Shown one piece after another: positions 10,004-17,893 of a DNA stretch of 64,000 nucleotides. Origin of the DNA: Paludibacter sp. GTDB lineage: Bacteria > Bacteroidota > Bacteroidia > Bacteroidales > Paludibacteraceae. Both the position numbers and the translations under genes were made by a program. Position 1 is the first letter of the stretch, and each line of letters begins with the position of its first letter. The DNA is taken from assembly GCA_019163375.1 (NCBI GenBank), contig JAFLKK010000004.1:124001-188000 (forward strand), read 5' to 3'. Under the pieces are notes generated by a model. That model was given only the letters and a program-made list of their open reading frames with translations. It did no database searches and had not been told where the DNA came from.

Positions 10004-10354
10004 ATGAATATAGAAGAGCTTCGTGAACAGTGTCTGAGTATGAAAGGAACAACCGAGTGTTTTCCTTTCGACGAAGTGACTCTGGTACTAAAAGTGCAGG
10101 GCAAAATGTTTGCACTGATACCGCTGGATACTACCGAAACACAAATTTCGTTGAAGTGCGATCCCGAAAGAGCCATTGCTTTGCGCGAAGAATACTCCGC
10201 CATAGTACCGGCGTGGCATTTCAATAAAAAACATTGGAACACGGTTTATATCCAACCCATGATTTCGCGAAATTTTTTGTGCGAATTGATACAGCATTCT
10301 TACGATTTGGTGGTGGCCGGGCTACCAAAGAAAATGCGGGAAGAGCTTAAATGA
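10004..10354 (+). CDS. MmcQ/YjbR family protein
   Basis: This small (116 aa) protein carries the conserved family phrases: the N-terminal segment CLSMKGTTECFPFDEVTLVLKV, then FALIPL, LKCDPERAIALREEY, PAWHFNKKHWNTVYI and a C-terminal SYDLVVAGLPKK. The family has a double-wing DNA-binding-like fold (CyaY-like), but its cellular role is not established. A strong rho-independent terminator follows at once, so it is transcribed alone or as the end of the efflux operon. Confidence 0.9.
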   Translation: MNIEELREQCLSMKGTTECFPFDEVTLVLKVQGKMFALIPLDTTETQISLKCDPERAIALREEYSAIVPAWHFNKKHWNTVYIQPMISRNFLCELIQHSYDLVVAGLPKKMREELK

Positions 10355-10355
10355 C

Positions 10356-10398
10356 AACGAGCTTAATCGCAATGATTAAGCTCGTTTTTTTCTTTTTT
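10356..10398 (+). terminator. Rho-independent terminator after the MmcQ/YjbR gene
   Basis: A perfect 13-bp stem (AACGAGCTTAATC, 10356-10368, with GATTAAGCTCGTT, 10374-10386) has a 5-nt loop and is followed by a long T-rich tract to about 10398. Confidence 0.9.
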
Positions 10399-10409
10399 GT
10401 TACCGAAGA

Positions 10410-11099
10410 TTATTGATTTTCTTTGTAACGTTTGTCGGGAGTGCCATCTTTTTTAATGTGCTTCGTTCCTTTGTGTAGTCCTTCTCTGTTTTCTTTGTAG
10501 CGCATGTCGGCCGAACCATCTTTTTTCAAATGTTCACCGCTTGCAGCCACTTGTTTAGTGACTTTAGCAGGAGCTGCTTTTACTTCTTTAGCAGTTGCTT
10601 CGGCTTGTTTGTAGCGTTTGTCTACAGTGCCATCTTTCTTTAATTTTGGTCCTGCATTCTCAGCCTTTGCTCTTTCCGGAAGTGTCTTTACTTCTTTTAC
10701 TTTCGCATCTGCTTGTTTGTAGCGCTTATCCACCGTACCGTCTTTTTTCAATTTTTGTCCGGCATTTTCAGCTTTAGCCTTTGCTTTTTCGGGAAGCGCT
10801 TTTACTTCTTTTACCTTAGCGTCACCTTGTTTGTAGCGTTTGTCTACCGTACCATCCTTTTTCAATTTTTGACCGGCATTTTCAGCTTTAGCCTTTGCTT
10901 TTTCAGGAAGTGCTTTTACCTCTTTTACCTTAGCGTCACCTTGTTTGTAGCGTTTGTCTACAGTGCCATCTTTTTTCAGCTTTTGACCAAGTTCTTTTTT
11001 GACTTCTTTCTTTGATTTTTTAGCTGTTGCATCTTGTGCGCTAACTGCTGTGACTGAAAGAAACAGGACAGCCATTAATAACGTGCAAATTCTTTTCAT
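10410..11099 (-). CDS. Secreted lysine-rich repeat protein with KKDGTxDxRYK motifs
   Basis: A signal peptide (residues 1 to about 21, SVTAVSAQ) precedes a mature protein that is almost entirely Lys, Ala, Glu and Asp. Six copies of KKDGTxDxRYK occur at about 42-52, 80-90, 118-128, 154-164, 192-202 and 217-227. The first four sit in 36- to 38-residue repeats that also contain AKVKEVKALPEKAKAKAENA-like helical linkers. Very basic repeats of this kind suggest binding to an anionic partner such as cell-wall polymer, lipid A or nucleic acid, but that is inference. I recognise no characterised family. It has its own promoter on the minus strand at 11201-11229. Confidence 0.8.
   Translation of the reverse strand: MKRICTLLMAVLFLSVTAVSAQDATAKKSKKEVKKELGQKLKKDGTVDKRYKQGDAKVKEVKALPEKAKAKAENAGQKLKKDGTVDKRYKQGDAKVKEVKALPEKAKAKAENAGQKLKKDGTVDKRYKQADAKVKEVKTLPERAKAENAGPKLKKDGTVDKRYKQAEATAKEVKAAPAKVTKQVAASGEHLKKDGSADMRYKENREGLHKGTKHIKKDGTPDKRYKENQ
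10539..10988 (-). repeat. Tandem 108/114-bp coding repeats in the lysine-rich gene
   Basis: Four head-to-tail units encode 38, 38, 36 and 38 residues, on the plus strand 10875-10988, 10761-10874, 10653-10760 and 10539-10652. The first two units are nearly identical in protein, and the fourth is the most diverged. The unit length is a multiple of three, so copy number can change by slippage or recombination without breaking the frame. Confidence 0.85.
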
Positions 11100-11200
11100 T
11101 GTAAGTTGTGTTTTTGGGTTTTCAATAATTGGTATGTCAATTATTAAATGTTTTTTTAAGCGAACATACTCACCTGTTGTTTATTTACTTAAAAACGTTA

Positions 11201-11229
11201 CAAATATATGCAGAAAAATAAATCTGCAA
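11201..11229 (-). promoter_or_regulatory. Predicted promoter of the lysine-rich repeat gene
   Basis: Read on the minus strand, TTG (11229-11227), an 18-bp spacer and TATATTTG (11208-11201) match the Bacteroidota -33/-7 pattern. The predicted transcript would have a leader of about 95 nt before the ATG at 11099. Confidence 0.55.
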
Positions 11230-11425
11230 TTAATTTGGGGTTAAATATTCAAAACGACTCCATTTAATTAACTAAGAAGCGCTGAATTGTTTTTTCCAAT
11301 ATCAAAAACTTTGCCATTTTATAAAAGATAAGGAGGGGAGTAGAGAGAAGTAAAATATGGACAATTGATATTGTTGTCTTTCTAATCTGTTTTATTAACC
11401 TAATAGTAGGTAGTTTCAGGTTATA

Positions 11426-11445
11426 AATCCCCATAATTGGGGATT
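11426..11445. promoter_or_regulatory. Palindromic operator candidate before the siderophore receptor gene
   Basis: AATCCCCATAATTGGGGATT has two perfect 8-bp arms around TAAT. It ends exactly where the predicted -33 element begins, the position expected for a repressor or an adjacent activator. It does not resemble the classical Fur box. The regulator is unknown. Confidence 0.45.
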
Positions 11446-11474
11446 TTGTTTGATGGCGTGAAGGCTTAATTTTG
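11445..11474 (+). promoter_or_regulatory. Predicted promoter of the siderophore receptor operon
   Basis: TTTG at 11445-11448, an 18-bp spacer and TAATTTTG at 11467-11474 fit the Bacteroidota consensus. The more upstream possible ATG (11472) lies inside the -7 element, which supports the start at 11505. Confidence 0.65.
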
Positions 11475-11504
11475 CATCGGATATTAATTAAAAAAAAGAT
11501 AGGT

Positions 11505-13838
11505 ATGCAAAAATTATTATTTCTTCTAGTGTTTTTTATTTCGGCGCAGGTATTTGCACAGACAGGATCTATAAAAGGTTCGGTGGTTACTAAAGACGGC
11601 AAAGTAGCCGAATTTGTAAATTTGATATTGATAGGTACTCAAAATGGAGCCATCGTTCAACATGATGGAACCTATGTGATAGATAACGTAAAACCGGGAA
11701 AATACACCTTGAAAGCCAGTTTCGTGGGTGTGGGTACGCAAAGTAAAACCGTGTTGGCAGAGGCAGGTAAAACTGTAAATGCTGATTTTGTGCTAACAGA
11801 AAGCAGTAAAGAACTTACCGAAGTAGTGGTGACTGCCAATCCCAGCAAATATGTAGCGGATTATCCATCGGTATCACTTCGTTTAAAAACGCCTTTGCTC
11901 GAAGTGCCTCAAAACATTCAGATAGTTACTAAGCAAATTCTTCAGGATCAACAGATTTTTGATATGCTCGAAGGTGTTACCCGCAATGTGAGCGGCGCGC
12001 GACGCATGGAGCACTGGGATAATTACGCATTGATTTATATGCGCGGTTCGCAGATAGCCGCTTTCCGCAATGGAATGAATGTAACCATGTCGTGGAGCCC
12101 ACAACCGGAGGATATGAGTATGGTGGAACGTATTGAGTTTGTAAAAGGGCCTGCAGGTTTTATGCTTGCTAACGGTGAACCAAGTGGATTTTACAATGTA
12201 GTAACCAAAAAGCCTACCGGAATAACCAAAGGAGAAGTGGGCATGACTGTTGGTAGTTTTGATACCTATCGTGCAACCCTGGACTTGGACGGTCAGTTGG
12301 ACAAGAGTGGTAAATTATTGTATCGCCTCAATGTCCTTGGACAATCCAAAGGCTCTCATCGTCCTTACGAATACAATAACCGCGTTTCAGTAGCTCCGGT
12401 TATCAAATATAAGTTTAATGACCGCACTTCGCTTACAGCCGAATATACATATCAGAAAAACCTGATGTCGATGATTGGCTCTAACTACTCGTACTCAGCC
12501 AAAGGGTATAATGACCTTCCGGTTGACTTTACCACTGCCGAAGACAATATGACTCCAACAACGCTGACTGAGAATTCGGCATTTCTTACCATGGTGCATA
12601 ACTTTAACGACAACTGGAAATTCACCGGACAAATTGCGTATATCAATTCGAAACAGATTGGACAAAGCATGTGGCCAACCGGCTTCTCGGCTAATAAAGA
12701 TACGCTTTATCGTGCTACCTCCATTTGGGATTACGAGGGAGAAAGTAAAGTCGGACAATTTTTTATCAATGGAGATGTGCAAACGGGCTTTTTAAAGCAT
12801 CGGATATTGGGTGGTATTGATATGGGTGATAAATCATTTTATCACGATTGGGCTCAAGCAGGTGCTTTAAAACCACTGAATGTATATCATCCGGTTTATG
12901 GGCAAATTGCTGCATCGCAATATCCTATTTTCGACCGTTCGCTTAGTATTCGCGAACGCGGAGTGCATTACCGTCAATCGTACGTGGGCTATTATGTACA
13001 GGATGAAATCAGCATGTTTAGGGATAAATTGCGTTTGACCCTGGCGGGTCGTTTTACTACAGCGAGTGACCTGGATCCATATTCGGGAACTATCGATGCC
13101 TCTAAGTTTACCCCGCGTGTGGGATTAAGCTATTCTATTGATAAAAATACTTCATTGTATGGCGTTTACGACCAGGCATTTGTTCCGCAAGCCGGATCGG
13201 ATAAACAGGGAAACAGCTTTAAACCTGTAACGGGTGATAATGTGGAGCTAGGAATTAAACGTGAATGGTTTGGCGGTAACTGGGTAACGTCATTATCGCT
13301 TTACAAAATCACTAAAAACAATGTGCTGACTGCTGACCCCAACAATATGAATTTCTCGGTTCAACTGGGGCAAACAGTTACCAAAGGAATTGAATTTGAT
13401 GTGCGTGGGCAAATTACCGAAGAGCTGAACCTGACCGCGAACTATGCTTATACCGATGGCGTGGTGACGAAGGATACAGATCCGGCAAAAGTAAATATCT
13501 CAGTACCGGGTATCAGTGCACATTTGGGTAATGTCTGGTTAACCTATCGTGCTTCCAAAGGGGCTATAAAAGGGTTGGGGGTATCACTTGGGGCACAATA
13601 CCAGGGAGATCGTACCTCGTGGTATGTGTTTGACGGAACAAGTCAATCTTTGCCCGATTACTTCAGATTGGACGGTGCTGTTTCGTATCAGTTGAACAAG
13701 TTTACTATTGCGCTGAACGTAAACAATATTACCAGCAAGCATCTTTACTCGGGAGCATATTATAACTGGGGAGGATTCTACTACTGGCAATCGGAACCGC
13801 TAATTAATTCAAGATTGAATATTACGTATAAGTTTTAA
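11505..13838 (+). CDS. TonB-dependent siderophore receptor
   Basis: This is an outer-membrane receptor that takes up ferric siderophores using TonB energy. A signal peptide (MQKLLFLLVFFISAQVFAQ) leads to a carboxypeptidase-regulatory-like beta domain (about 20-100). A TonB-box-like ELTEVVV, a plug domain (about 115-240, with MVERIEFVKGPAGFMLANGEPSGFYNVVTKKP) and a 22-strand barrel follow, ending in the typical RLNITYKF. The NVTKKPTG-like plug phrase and the barrel resemble the FhuA/FhuE/FoxA siderophore group. I chose the ATG at 11505 because the longer frame from 11472 would start within the promoter and hide the signal peptide. It lies 2 bp before the PepSY gene. Confidence 0.92.
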   Translation: MQKLLFLLVFFISAQVFAQTGSIKGSVVTKDGKVAEFVNLILIGTQNGAIVQHDGTYVIDNVKPGKYTLKASFVGVGTQSKTVLAEAGKTVNADFVLTESSKELTEVVVTANPSKYVADYPSVSLRLKTPLLEVPQNIQIVTKQILQDQQIFDMLEGVTRNVSGARRMEHWDNYALIYMRGSQIAAFRNGMNVTMSWSPQPEDMSMVERIEFVKGPAGFMLANGEPSGFYNVVTKKPTGITKGEVGMTVGSFDTYRATLDLDGQLDKSGKLLYRLNVLGQSKGSHRPYEYNNRVSVAPVIKYKFNDRTSLTAEYTYQKNLMSMIGSNYSYSAKGYNDLPVDFTTAEDNMTPTTLTENSAFLTMVHNFNDNWKFTGQIAYINSKQIGQSMWPTGFSANKDTLYRATSIWDYEGESKVGQFFINGDVQTGFLKHRILGGIDMGDKSFYHDWAQAGALKPLNVYHPVYGQIAASQYPIFDRSLSIRERGVHYRQSYVGYYVQDEISMFRDKLRLTLAGRFTTASDLDPYSGTIDASKFTPRVGLSYSIDKNTSLYGVYDQAFVPQAGSDKQGNSFKPVTGDNVELGIKREWFGGNWVTSLSLYKITKNNVLTADPNNMNFSVQLGQTVTKGIEFDVRGQITEELNLTANYAYTDGVVTKDTDPAKVNISVPGISAHLGNVWLTYRASKGAIKGLGVSLGAQYQGDRTSWYVFDGTSQSLPDYFRLDGAVSYQLNKFTIALNVNNITSKHLYSGAYYNWGGFYYWQSEPLINSRLNITYKF

Positions 13839-13840
13839 GC

Positions 13841-14959
13841 ATGAAAAAACTATTTCATCAACTTCATCTTTGGCTCGGACTGACGTCCGGGCTATTGGTG
13901 TTTATAATTGCTGTCACTGGTTCGCTATATGCTTTTCAGGAAGAGATTACCGGAATAGGTAAGTATCATTACGTGAAGGAACGCAACGAAAGTTTTAGGC
14001 TCCCTACGCAACTCGGAGAAGTGGCTGAAAAGCTCTTGCCCGGCAAAGAACTTCATGCTGTGAAGTACAATGGCAGAACGAAAGCTGCTGAAGCCATCTT
14101 CTACGGATATAATCCAAGCTACTATTTTATCGTCTACCTCGATCCTTACACGGGTGAGGCATTGAAGGTAAAAGATATGAATAAGGATTTCTTTCGCTTT
14201 ATCATGCAGGGGCATTATTACCTGTGGTTACCACCTCAGGTTGGTCACCCTTTGGTGGCTTGCTCTACCTTGGTTTTTCTCATAGTTCTTATTACCGGGA
14301 TAGTGATATGGATTCCTAAAAATCGAACGGCATTGAAGAACCGCATTTGGTTCAGATGGAAAAAGGGAACAAAATGGCCACGTATCAATCTGGATTTACA
14401 TGTGGTGGGTGGATTATACGTCACAGTATTTGCACTTATATTTGCCATCACGGGCTTGGTGTGGGGCTTCGAATGGTTTTCCAAAACCTATTACGCGGTG
14501 GCGGGTGGCAAAAAATCGTTGGCTTACTCGGAAGTGCTTTCGAAAAAGCAAGCGATGGATTCAATTCCGACAACCGAACCGCTCGACAAGGTGTGGTTGC
14601 TCATGCAGCTTGAATATCCGGATGCTGCTTCCATTGAAGTTCATCCCGTACATTCCGATACCGCTTCCATTGCCGCTAATGCCAACCAGCGTGATGGAAA
14701 ATACTGGAAAACCGATTACCGTTATTTCGATCAATACAGCCTGAAGGAGGTAAAAGTGGATAATATCTACGGTCGGTTCAAAGATGCTGACTTTGCCGAT
14801 AAGCTGATGCGAATGAATTACGAAATTCACACCGGTGCCATTTTAGGATTACCGGGTAAGATATTTGCCTTTTTGATGAGTCTGTTTATTGCCAGTTTTC
14901 CTATAACCGGGTGTATCCTCTGGTGGAAAAAGCGAAAACGGAAGTCGAAAATCCAATAA
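13841..14959 (+). CDS. PepSY-associated transmembrane protein (putative siderophore-iron reductase)
   Basis: The first helix (KLFHQLHLWLGLTSGLLVFIIAVTGSLYAF, about 3-32) is the family hallmark and has conserved histidines. Further helices lie at about 140-165, 190-215 and 345-365, with PepSY-type domains in the periplasmic loops. The family is often coded beside TonB siderophore receptors. Several members act as inner-membrane reductases that release iron from ferric siderophores. Starting 2 bp after the receptor stop, it is certainly in the same operon. The role in iron release is inferred from context. Confidence 0.88.
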   Translation: MKKLFHQLHLWLGLTSGLLVFIIAVTGSLYAFQEEITGIGKYHYVKERNESFRLPTQLGEVAEKLLPGKELHAVKYNGRTKAAEAIFYGYNPSYYFIVYLDPYTGEALKVKDMNKDFFRFIMQGHYYLWLPPQVGHPLVACSTLVFLIVLITGIVIWIPKNRTALKNRIWFRWKKGTKWPRINLDLHVVGGLYVTVFALIFAITGLVWGFEWFSKTYYAVAGGKKSLAYSEVLSKKQAMDSIPTTEPLDKVWLLMQLEYPDAASIEVHPVHSDTASIAANANQRDGKYWKTDYRYFDQYSLKEVKVDNIYGRFKDADFADKLMRMNYEIHTGAILGLPGKIFAFLMSLFIASFPITGCILWWKKRKRKSKIQ

Positions 14960-14966
14960 TCTATCG

Positions 14967-14993
14967 CAAGCCGGGCCTCACACGTCCGGCTTG
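14967..14993. terminator. Hairpin between convergent genes
   Basis: CAAGCCGG (14967-14974) pairs with CCGGCTTG (14986-14993). It lies between the PepSY stop and the end of the minus-strand ArsC-like gene. The T-tract is weak, so it may stop transcription only partially. Confidence 0.5.
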
Positions 14994-15003
14994 TTCGTGA
15001 TGG

Positions 15004-15411
15004 CTAGTCACACTTAGCGTCTGTTCCCATATTGGGGCACGACAGTAAACCACTGATGTCCGTACTTTCACCAAGTAGACTTTTTACCAGTGGGTTATCA
15101 AAACCACAGGCCATCTCGCCATACACATCTATCAACGGTCGGCGAATAAGCAAAGGGTCGTTAATCATGGCCAGTAAGGCTGATGCTTCGTCAAAATCGG
15201 TCGGGATGATTTCTCCACTCTTTACGCGTGGTGCAGCGGCGTTGAACCACTCGCTCACGGGCATATCGGTAAAAAATAACCGAAGTGTAGCTGCGTTCCA
15301 GTGCTGATCAAGCAACGAATGTGCTTCTACTCTGTGTCCATGTTGTTCCAATAATCGTTTTTGCCTGGTGTTGTTGATACAACCCGGCTTTTCGTAGAAA
15401 TGTACCAGCAT
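15004..15411 (-). CDS. ArsC/Spx-fold nitrogenase-associated protein
   Basis: The 135-residue protein begins MLVHFYEKPGCINNTRQKRLLEQHGH, the N-terminal signature of the nitrogenase-associated branch of the ArsC/Spx thioredoxin-like family. It keeps the single catalytic-type cysteine (PGC, Cys11) and lacks a CxxC. The middle contains RRPLIDVYGEMACGFD, where ArsC-like proteins have their RRP motif. Relatives are usually coded in nif clusters, but their role is unproven. Here the only similar neighbour is the small gene at 15723-15929, and no nif structural gene is in the window. Arsenate reductase activity is possible but less likely. Confidence 0.75.
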   Translation of the reverse strand: MLVHFYEKPGCINNTRQKRLLEQHGHRVEAHSLLDQHWNAATLRLFFTDMPVSEWFNAAAPRVKSGEIIPTDFDEASALLAMINDPLLIRRPLIDVYGEMACGFDNPLVKSLLGESTDISGLLSCPNMGTDAKCD

Positions 15412-15546
15412 ATATAGTTACAAGTGTTTAGTTACAAGTTTTTTCTGTAACTGATATGAATAATAGGAAGTTGAAAACTTTGTAAGTAACAATTATTATT
15501 GATATGTTTTTCAAATGTGCATCTCTTAATCATCTATGCTTATTTA

Positions 15547-15671
15547 GACCTCTATCCCTAGCCCTTTCTCCACAGGAGAAAGGGGACACAGCATCTCATA
15601 TTTACAGATGTAGCTATTAACTTTCACTCAGCAAAGTCCCTCTCCTCGGGAGAGGGATTTAGGGAGAGGTC
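15547..15671. repeat. Dispersed-type inverted repeat (GACCTCTCCCT... family)
   Basis: The left arm (15547-15584, GACCTCTATCCCTAGCCC...) and right arm (15638-15671, read in reverse complement GACCTCTCCCTAAATCCC...) are imperfect inverted copies around a 53-bp centre. Each arm also has its own small hairpin (CTTTCTCCACAGGAGAAAG and CTCTCCTCGGGAGAG). It looks like a non-autonomous miniature element or REP-like sequence. No transposase is present. Confidence 0.65.
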
Positions 15672-15722
15672 GAAATTAAGAAACATATTAATAATACTTA
15701 TTTATTACTTATATGGAACATC

Positions 15723-15929
15723 TTAAATTTTATTTGCCAGTAATTTAGTGTTCAGTTCATCCCATGCTTTACAGGCCAGAAATGCATCCTCGGCATAGGC
15801 CGGAATTTCCAGATAATCTGCCGGCAACCGATCCTCGATTAGGTCGTGTAGCGCCCCTGCTTTTTGGGATAAAACAAAGCGAGCCTTCCTCACCTGCGCG
15901 TCCAGTTCTTTTATTTCTTCTGCTGTCAT
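15723..15929 (-). CDS. Small Rop-like (CCE_0567/DUF683-type) protein
   Basis: The 68-residue product MTAEEIKELDAQVRKARFVL... is a predicted helical hairpin. It contains the family phrase LHDLIEDRLPADYLEIPAYAEDAFLACKAWDELN. Members of the CCE_0567/DUF683 group bind metal in one studied case and are generally coded with nifX in nitrogen-fixation clusters. I start at this methionine because the 23 extra upstream residues are poor coding sequence and have no family counterpart. It is on the same strand as the ArsC-like gene, separated from it by an inverted repeat element. Confidence 0.7.
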   Translation of the reverse strand: MTAEEIKELDAQVRKARFVLSQKAGALHDLIEDRLPADYLEIPAYAEDAFLACKAWDELNTKLLANKI

Positions 15930-16474
15930 AGCTTTTCTTTTTTTGCAGAATGCAAAGCAAAGCTTGTGCCAATGGTGTAAGTTGCAATAAATGTGCAAGA
16001 TAGGTTATATGTAGGATGCGTAAAAACAACCGAAATGTATTTGAATGAAAACGGGAGTTACAATTTGGTAGGAAGAAATAGGAGATGGAAAGTGTACGTT
16101 GGTAACTTGCAACAACTTTACCACCAAAAAACGAGTGTAATATAACCCTGTAATCTGAGTCGGTGTATGGATACGAGGGGATTATTGAACGATAGGCTGC
16201 TCAAAAGCGGCTGTTTTTAGACATACACATCTACGCACTTCATTTTTGTCCAAAAAAAACTCAAATTCGATTTTTATGGCACTGTTTGTCAGTAGCATAT
16301 AAAATTAACTGTCCAATTTATTTTGTCTGATTATTTGATGGTTTAGTGTCTGTTTTTTATTTTTAGTGGCAATTGCAGGCAGTCACCATCCATTTCTTCT
16401 GTTGATATTTTATATGTGCATGTTCTGCACCAACGGGCGAAACATTATTGCTTCTTTTTTATAGAACAAAATAA
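15930..16474. other. Non-coding stretch, 545 bp
   Basis: I see no supported gene here. It must hold the start region of the small minus-strand gene at its left. Its right end runs into the 41-bp repeat array. No clear promoter consensus was found. Confidence 0.5.
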
Positions 16475-16695
16475 CCTGCAACGGATGGAGAGGCTACGCT
16501 ACTAGCGGGGAATGTCCTGCAACGGATGGAAAGGCTACGCTAGTAGCGGGAGATGTCCTGCAATGGATGGAAAGGCTACGCAACTTGCGGGAGATGTCCT
16601 GCAACGGATGGAGAGGCTACGCAACTTGCGGGAGTTAAACTGCAATGGATGGAAAGGCTACGCTACTTGCGGGAGATGTCCTGCAATGGATGGCA
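16475..16695 (+). repeat. Tandem array of 41-bp units, about 5.4 copies
   Basis: Five full units (16475-16679) and a sixth partial one (16680-16695) follow the pattern CCTGCAAyGGATGGArAGGC followed by TACGCwACTwGCGGGAGATGT. The 41-bp length is not a multiple of three, so frames shift from unit to unit and the array is not coding. At most unit junctions TTGCGGG can pair with CCTGCAA over a 6-nt loop (AGATGT), which would make a row of small hairpins. It ends 125 bp before the DUF6261-like gene. Confidence 0.9.
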
Positions 16696-16820
16696 GTTTC
16701 CTGCCTATCGGGGTATATCAAATGTAATAGTGTATGCCTTAAAATGGGATGACAAATAAGAAATGAACATATCATGAGATAATTGAACGAAAATTAGTAA
16801 CAATTAAACATTTTGAATTT

Positions 16821-17531
16821 ATGAAAATCAGTTTTGTACGTCTCACCACCGAGACATTAGCCACCTTGGGCAAACGCGTCCTTGCCATTTCAGCGAATGA
16901 ACTTAGTCCCGAAATTCAGAGCCATCCCTTACTTCAGGCACTTGCAGCAGCTAATGCCGATTATTCGGCAGTCTTCGACAAATCTACCTATAGTGGGAAA
17001 GGGAATTTAGTCGCAGAAGCAGATTTGTTGCGGGATAACCTGTATAGAGGTATGAGAAATAGCTTGTTTGGGCTAACAAAGATGAATGGTTTAAGCACGC
17101 AACACGATGCAATTGACTTGTACTCGTTCTTTGAAAAGCATGGACTTGATTTAGACCATTACAGTTACGGCGATCAAACATCGCATATGGACAAGCTTAT
17201 TGAAGATATGGAAAAACCCGAGAATAAAGTAAAAATAAGCAATACCTATCTTACTGAATCGTATGAATTGATGAAATCGGCACAATTCAATTTTGAGAAA
17301 CTATTTTCCGAGCAAATGGGTGCCAATGCCGAACTGCGCAAACAAGAGTCGGCATCGTCTGTTCGTCAACATCTCGAAATAGCATTGCGCAATTATCTGA
17401 ACGTGGTTACGGCCATGCGAAAAGTTACCGGCTGGGATGATGCCTACACAAAGTTGAACGAAGCAGTAAAAGCCGCCAGGAATTCCAGGATAAACGGCAA
17501 GGACGTACCGCCAACAGCAACAGTAGAATAG
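16821..17531 (+). CDS. DUF6261-like protein of unknown function
   Basis: The protein has 236 residues, no signal peptide, no membrane helix, and high predicted helix content. The opening KISFVRLTTETLATLGKRVL and the segment YRGMRNSLFGLTKMNG resemble a family of uncharacterised Bacteroidota proteins I know as DUF6261. I cannot confirm the assignment without a search. It has its own terminator and sits directly downstream of the 41-bp array. That array may form its leader or upstream region, since no other gene lies between them. Confidence 0.65.
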   Translation: MKISFVRLTTETLATLGKRVLAISANELSPEIQSHPLLQALAAANADYSAVFDKSTYSGKGNLVAEADLLRDNLYRGMRNSLFGLTKMNGLSTQHDAIDLYSFFEKHGLDLDHYSYGDQTSHMDKLIEDMEKPENKVKISNTYLTESYELMKSAQFNFEKLFSEQMGANAELRKQESASSVRQHLEIALRNYLNVVTAMRKVTGWDDAYTKLNEAVKAARNSRINGKDVPPTATVE

Positions 17532-17577
17532 ACAATTTATCATCACGGATAGAATAATAGCAGATACTTACAAAATG

Positions 17578-17614
17578 GTTCGGGCCGGTTTCCAACAACC
17601 AGCCCGAACTTTTT
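17578..17614 (+). terminator. Rho-independent terminator of the DUF6261-like gene
   Basis: GTTCGGGC (17578-17585) pairs with GCCCGAAC (17602-17609). An inner GGTT/AACC stem extends it and TTTTTA follows. Confidence 0.85.
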
Positions 17615-17699
17615 ATATCTACATCGGGCCGGGGAATATCGTAATTACCAGCTTATTCCACCACCTACAGCAATAAACGACTATTTTTAAAATTAATTA

Positions 17700-17739
17700 A
17701 ACAACACGTTGTTAATGCGAAAATTTGTTTCTACCTTTG
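17700..17739 (+). promoter_or_regulatory. Predicted promoter with overlapping palindrome, upstream of the accessory gene array
   Basis: TTG (17709-17711), a 20-bp spacer and TACCTTTG (17732-17739) fit the Bacteroidota pattern. The palindrome AACAACACGTTGTT (17700-17713) covers the -33 element and could be an operator. This promoter lies outside the first unit boundary motif (17871), so it could read into the whole array. Confidence 0.5.
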
Positions 17740-17790
17740 GTGCTGAATTTTAATTAAAAAATAGAATAAATGCATCACCTAAAGTGGATA

Positions 17791-17853
17791 TATGCGAACT
17801 ACTAGTTCGCATACACAGCTAAATGAGGAATATGTCTAATTAAAGTTCGCATA
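17791..17853. repeat. Three copies of a 10-bp TATGCGAACT element in the leader
   Basis: TATGCGAACT (17791-17800) and AGTTCGCATA (17804-17813) form a perfect inverted pair around ACT. A third copy, AGTTCGCATA, lies exactly 40 bp further on (17844-17853). It could be a hairpin in the transcript or a set of regulator sites. Confidence 0.6.
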
Positions 17854-17870
17854 TATATAAGTTAGCGGTA

Positions 17871-17885
17871 AGGCTAAAAAATAAA
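17871..17885. repeat. Left terminal repeat of the first accessory unit
   Basis: GTTAGCGGTAAGGCT, 8 bp before the ATG at 17894, is inverted at 19540-19555 (AGCCCTAACCGCTAAC) just after the same gene. The pair brackets one gene. GTTAGC also lies a short distance before the starts at 19753, 22934 and 24259, with GTTATAAGC before 25094. Confidence 0.55.
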
Positions 17886-17893
17886 TAAATAAC

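Noticed and set aside
10595-11015. Plus-strand hydrophobic proteins opposite the lysine-rich gene
   Set aside because: They are antisense readings of lysine codons (AAA/AAG give Phe and Leu codons) and follow the DNA repeats, not independent genes.
15004-15411. True arsenate reductase of an ars operon
   Set aside because: The N-terminal signature fits the nitrogenase-associated branch, and no arsenic transport or regulatory gene is adjacent.
16475-16695. CRISPR array
   Set aside because: The 41-bp units repeat head to tail with only scattered substitutions. There are no unique spacers of constant length, and no cas genes are near.
16512-16759. Protein-coding frames across the 41-bp repeat array
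   Set aside because: The short frames read the same DNA repeat in shifting frames because 41 is not a multiple of three. No start signals or conserved protein are visible.
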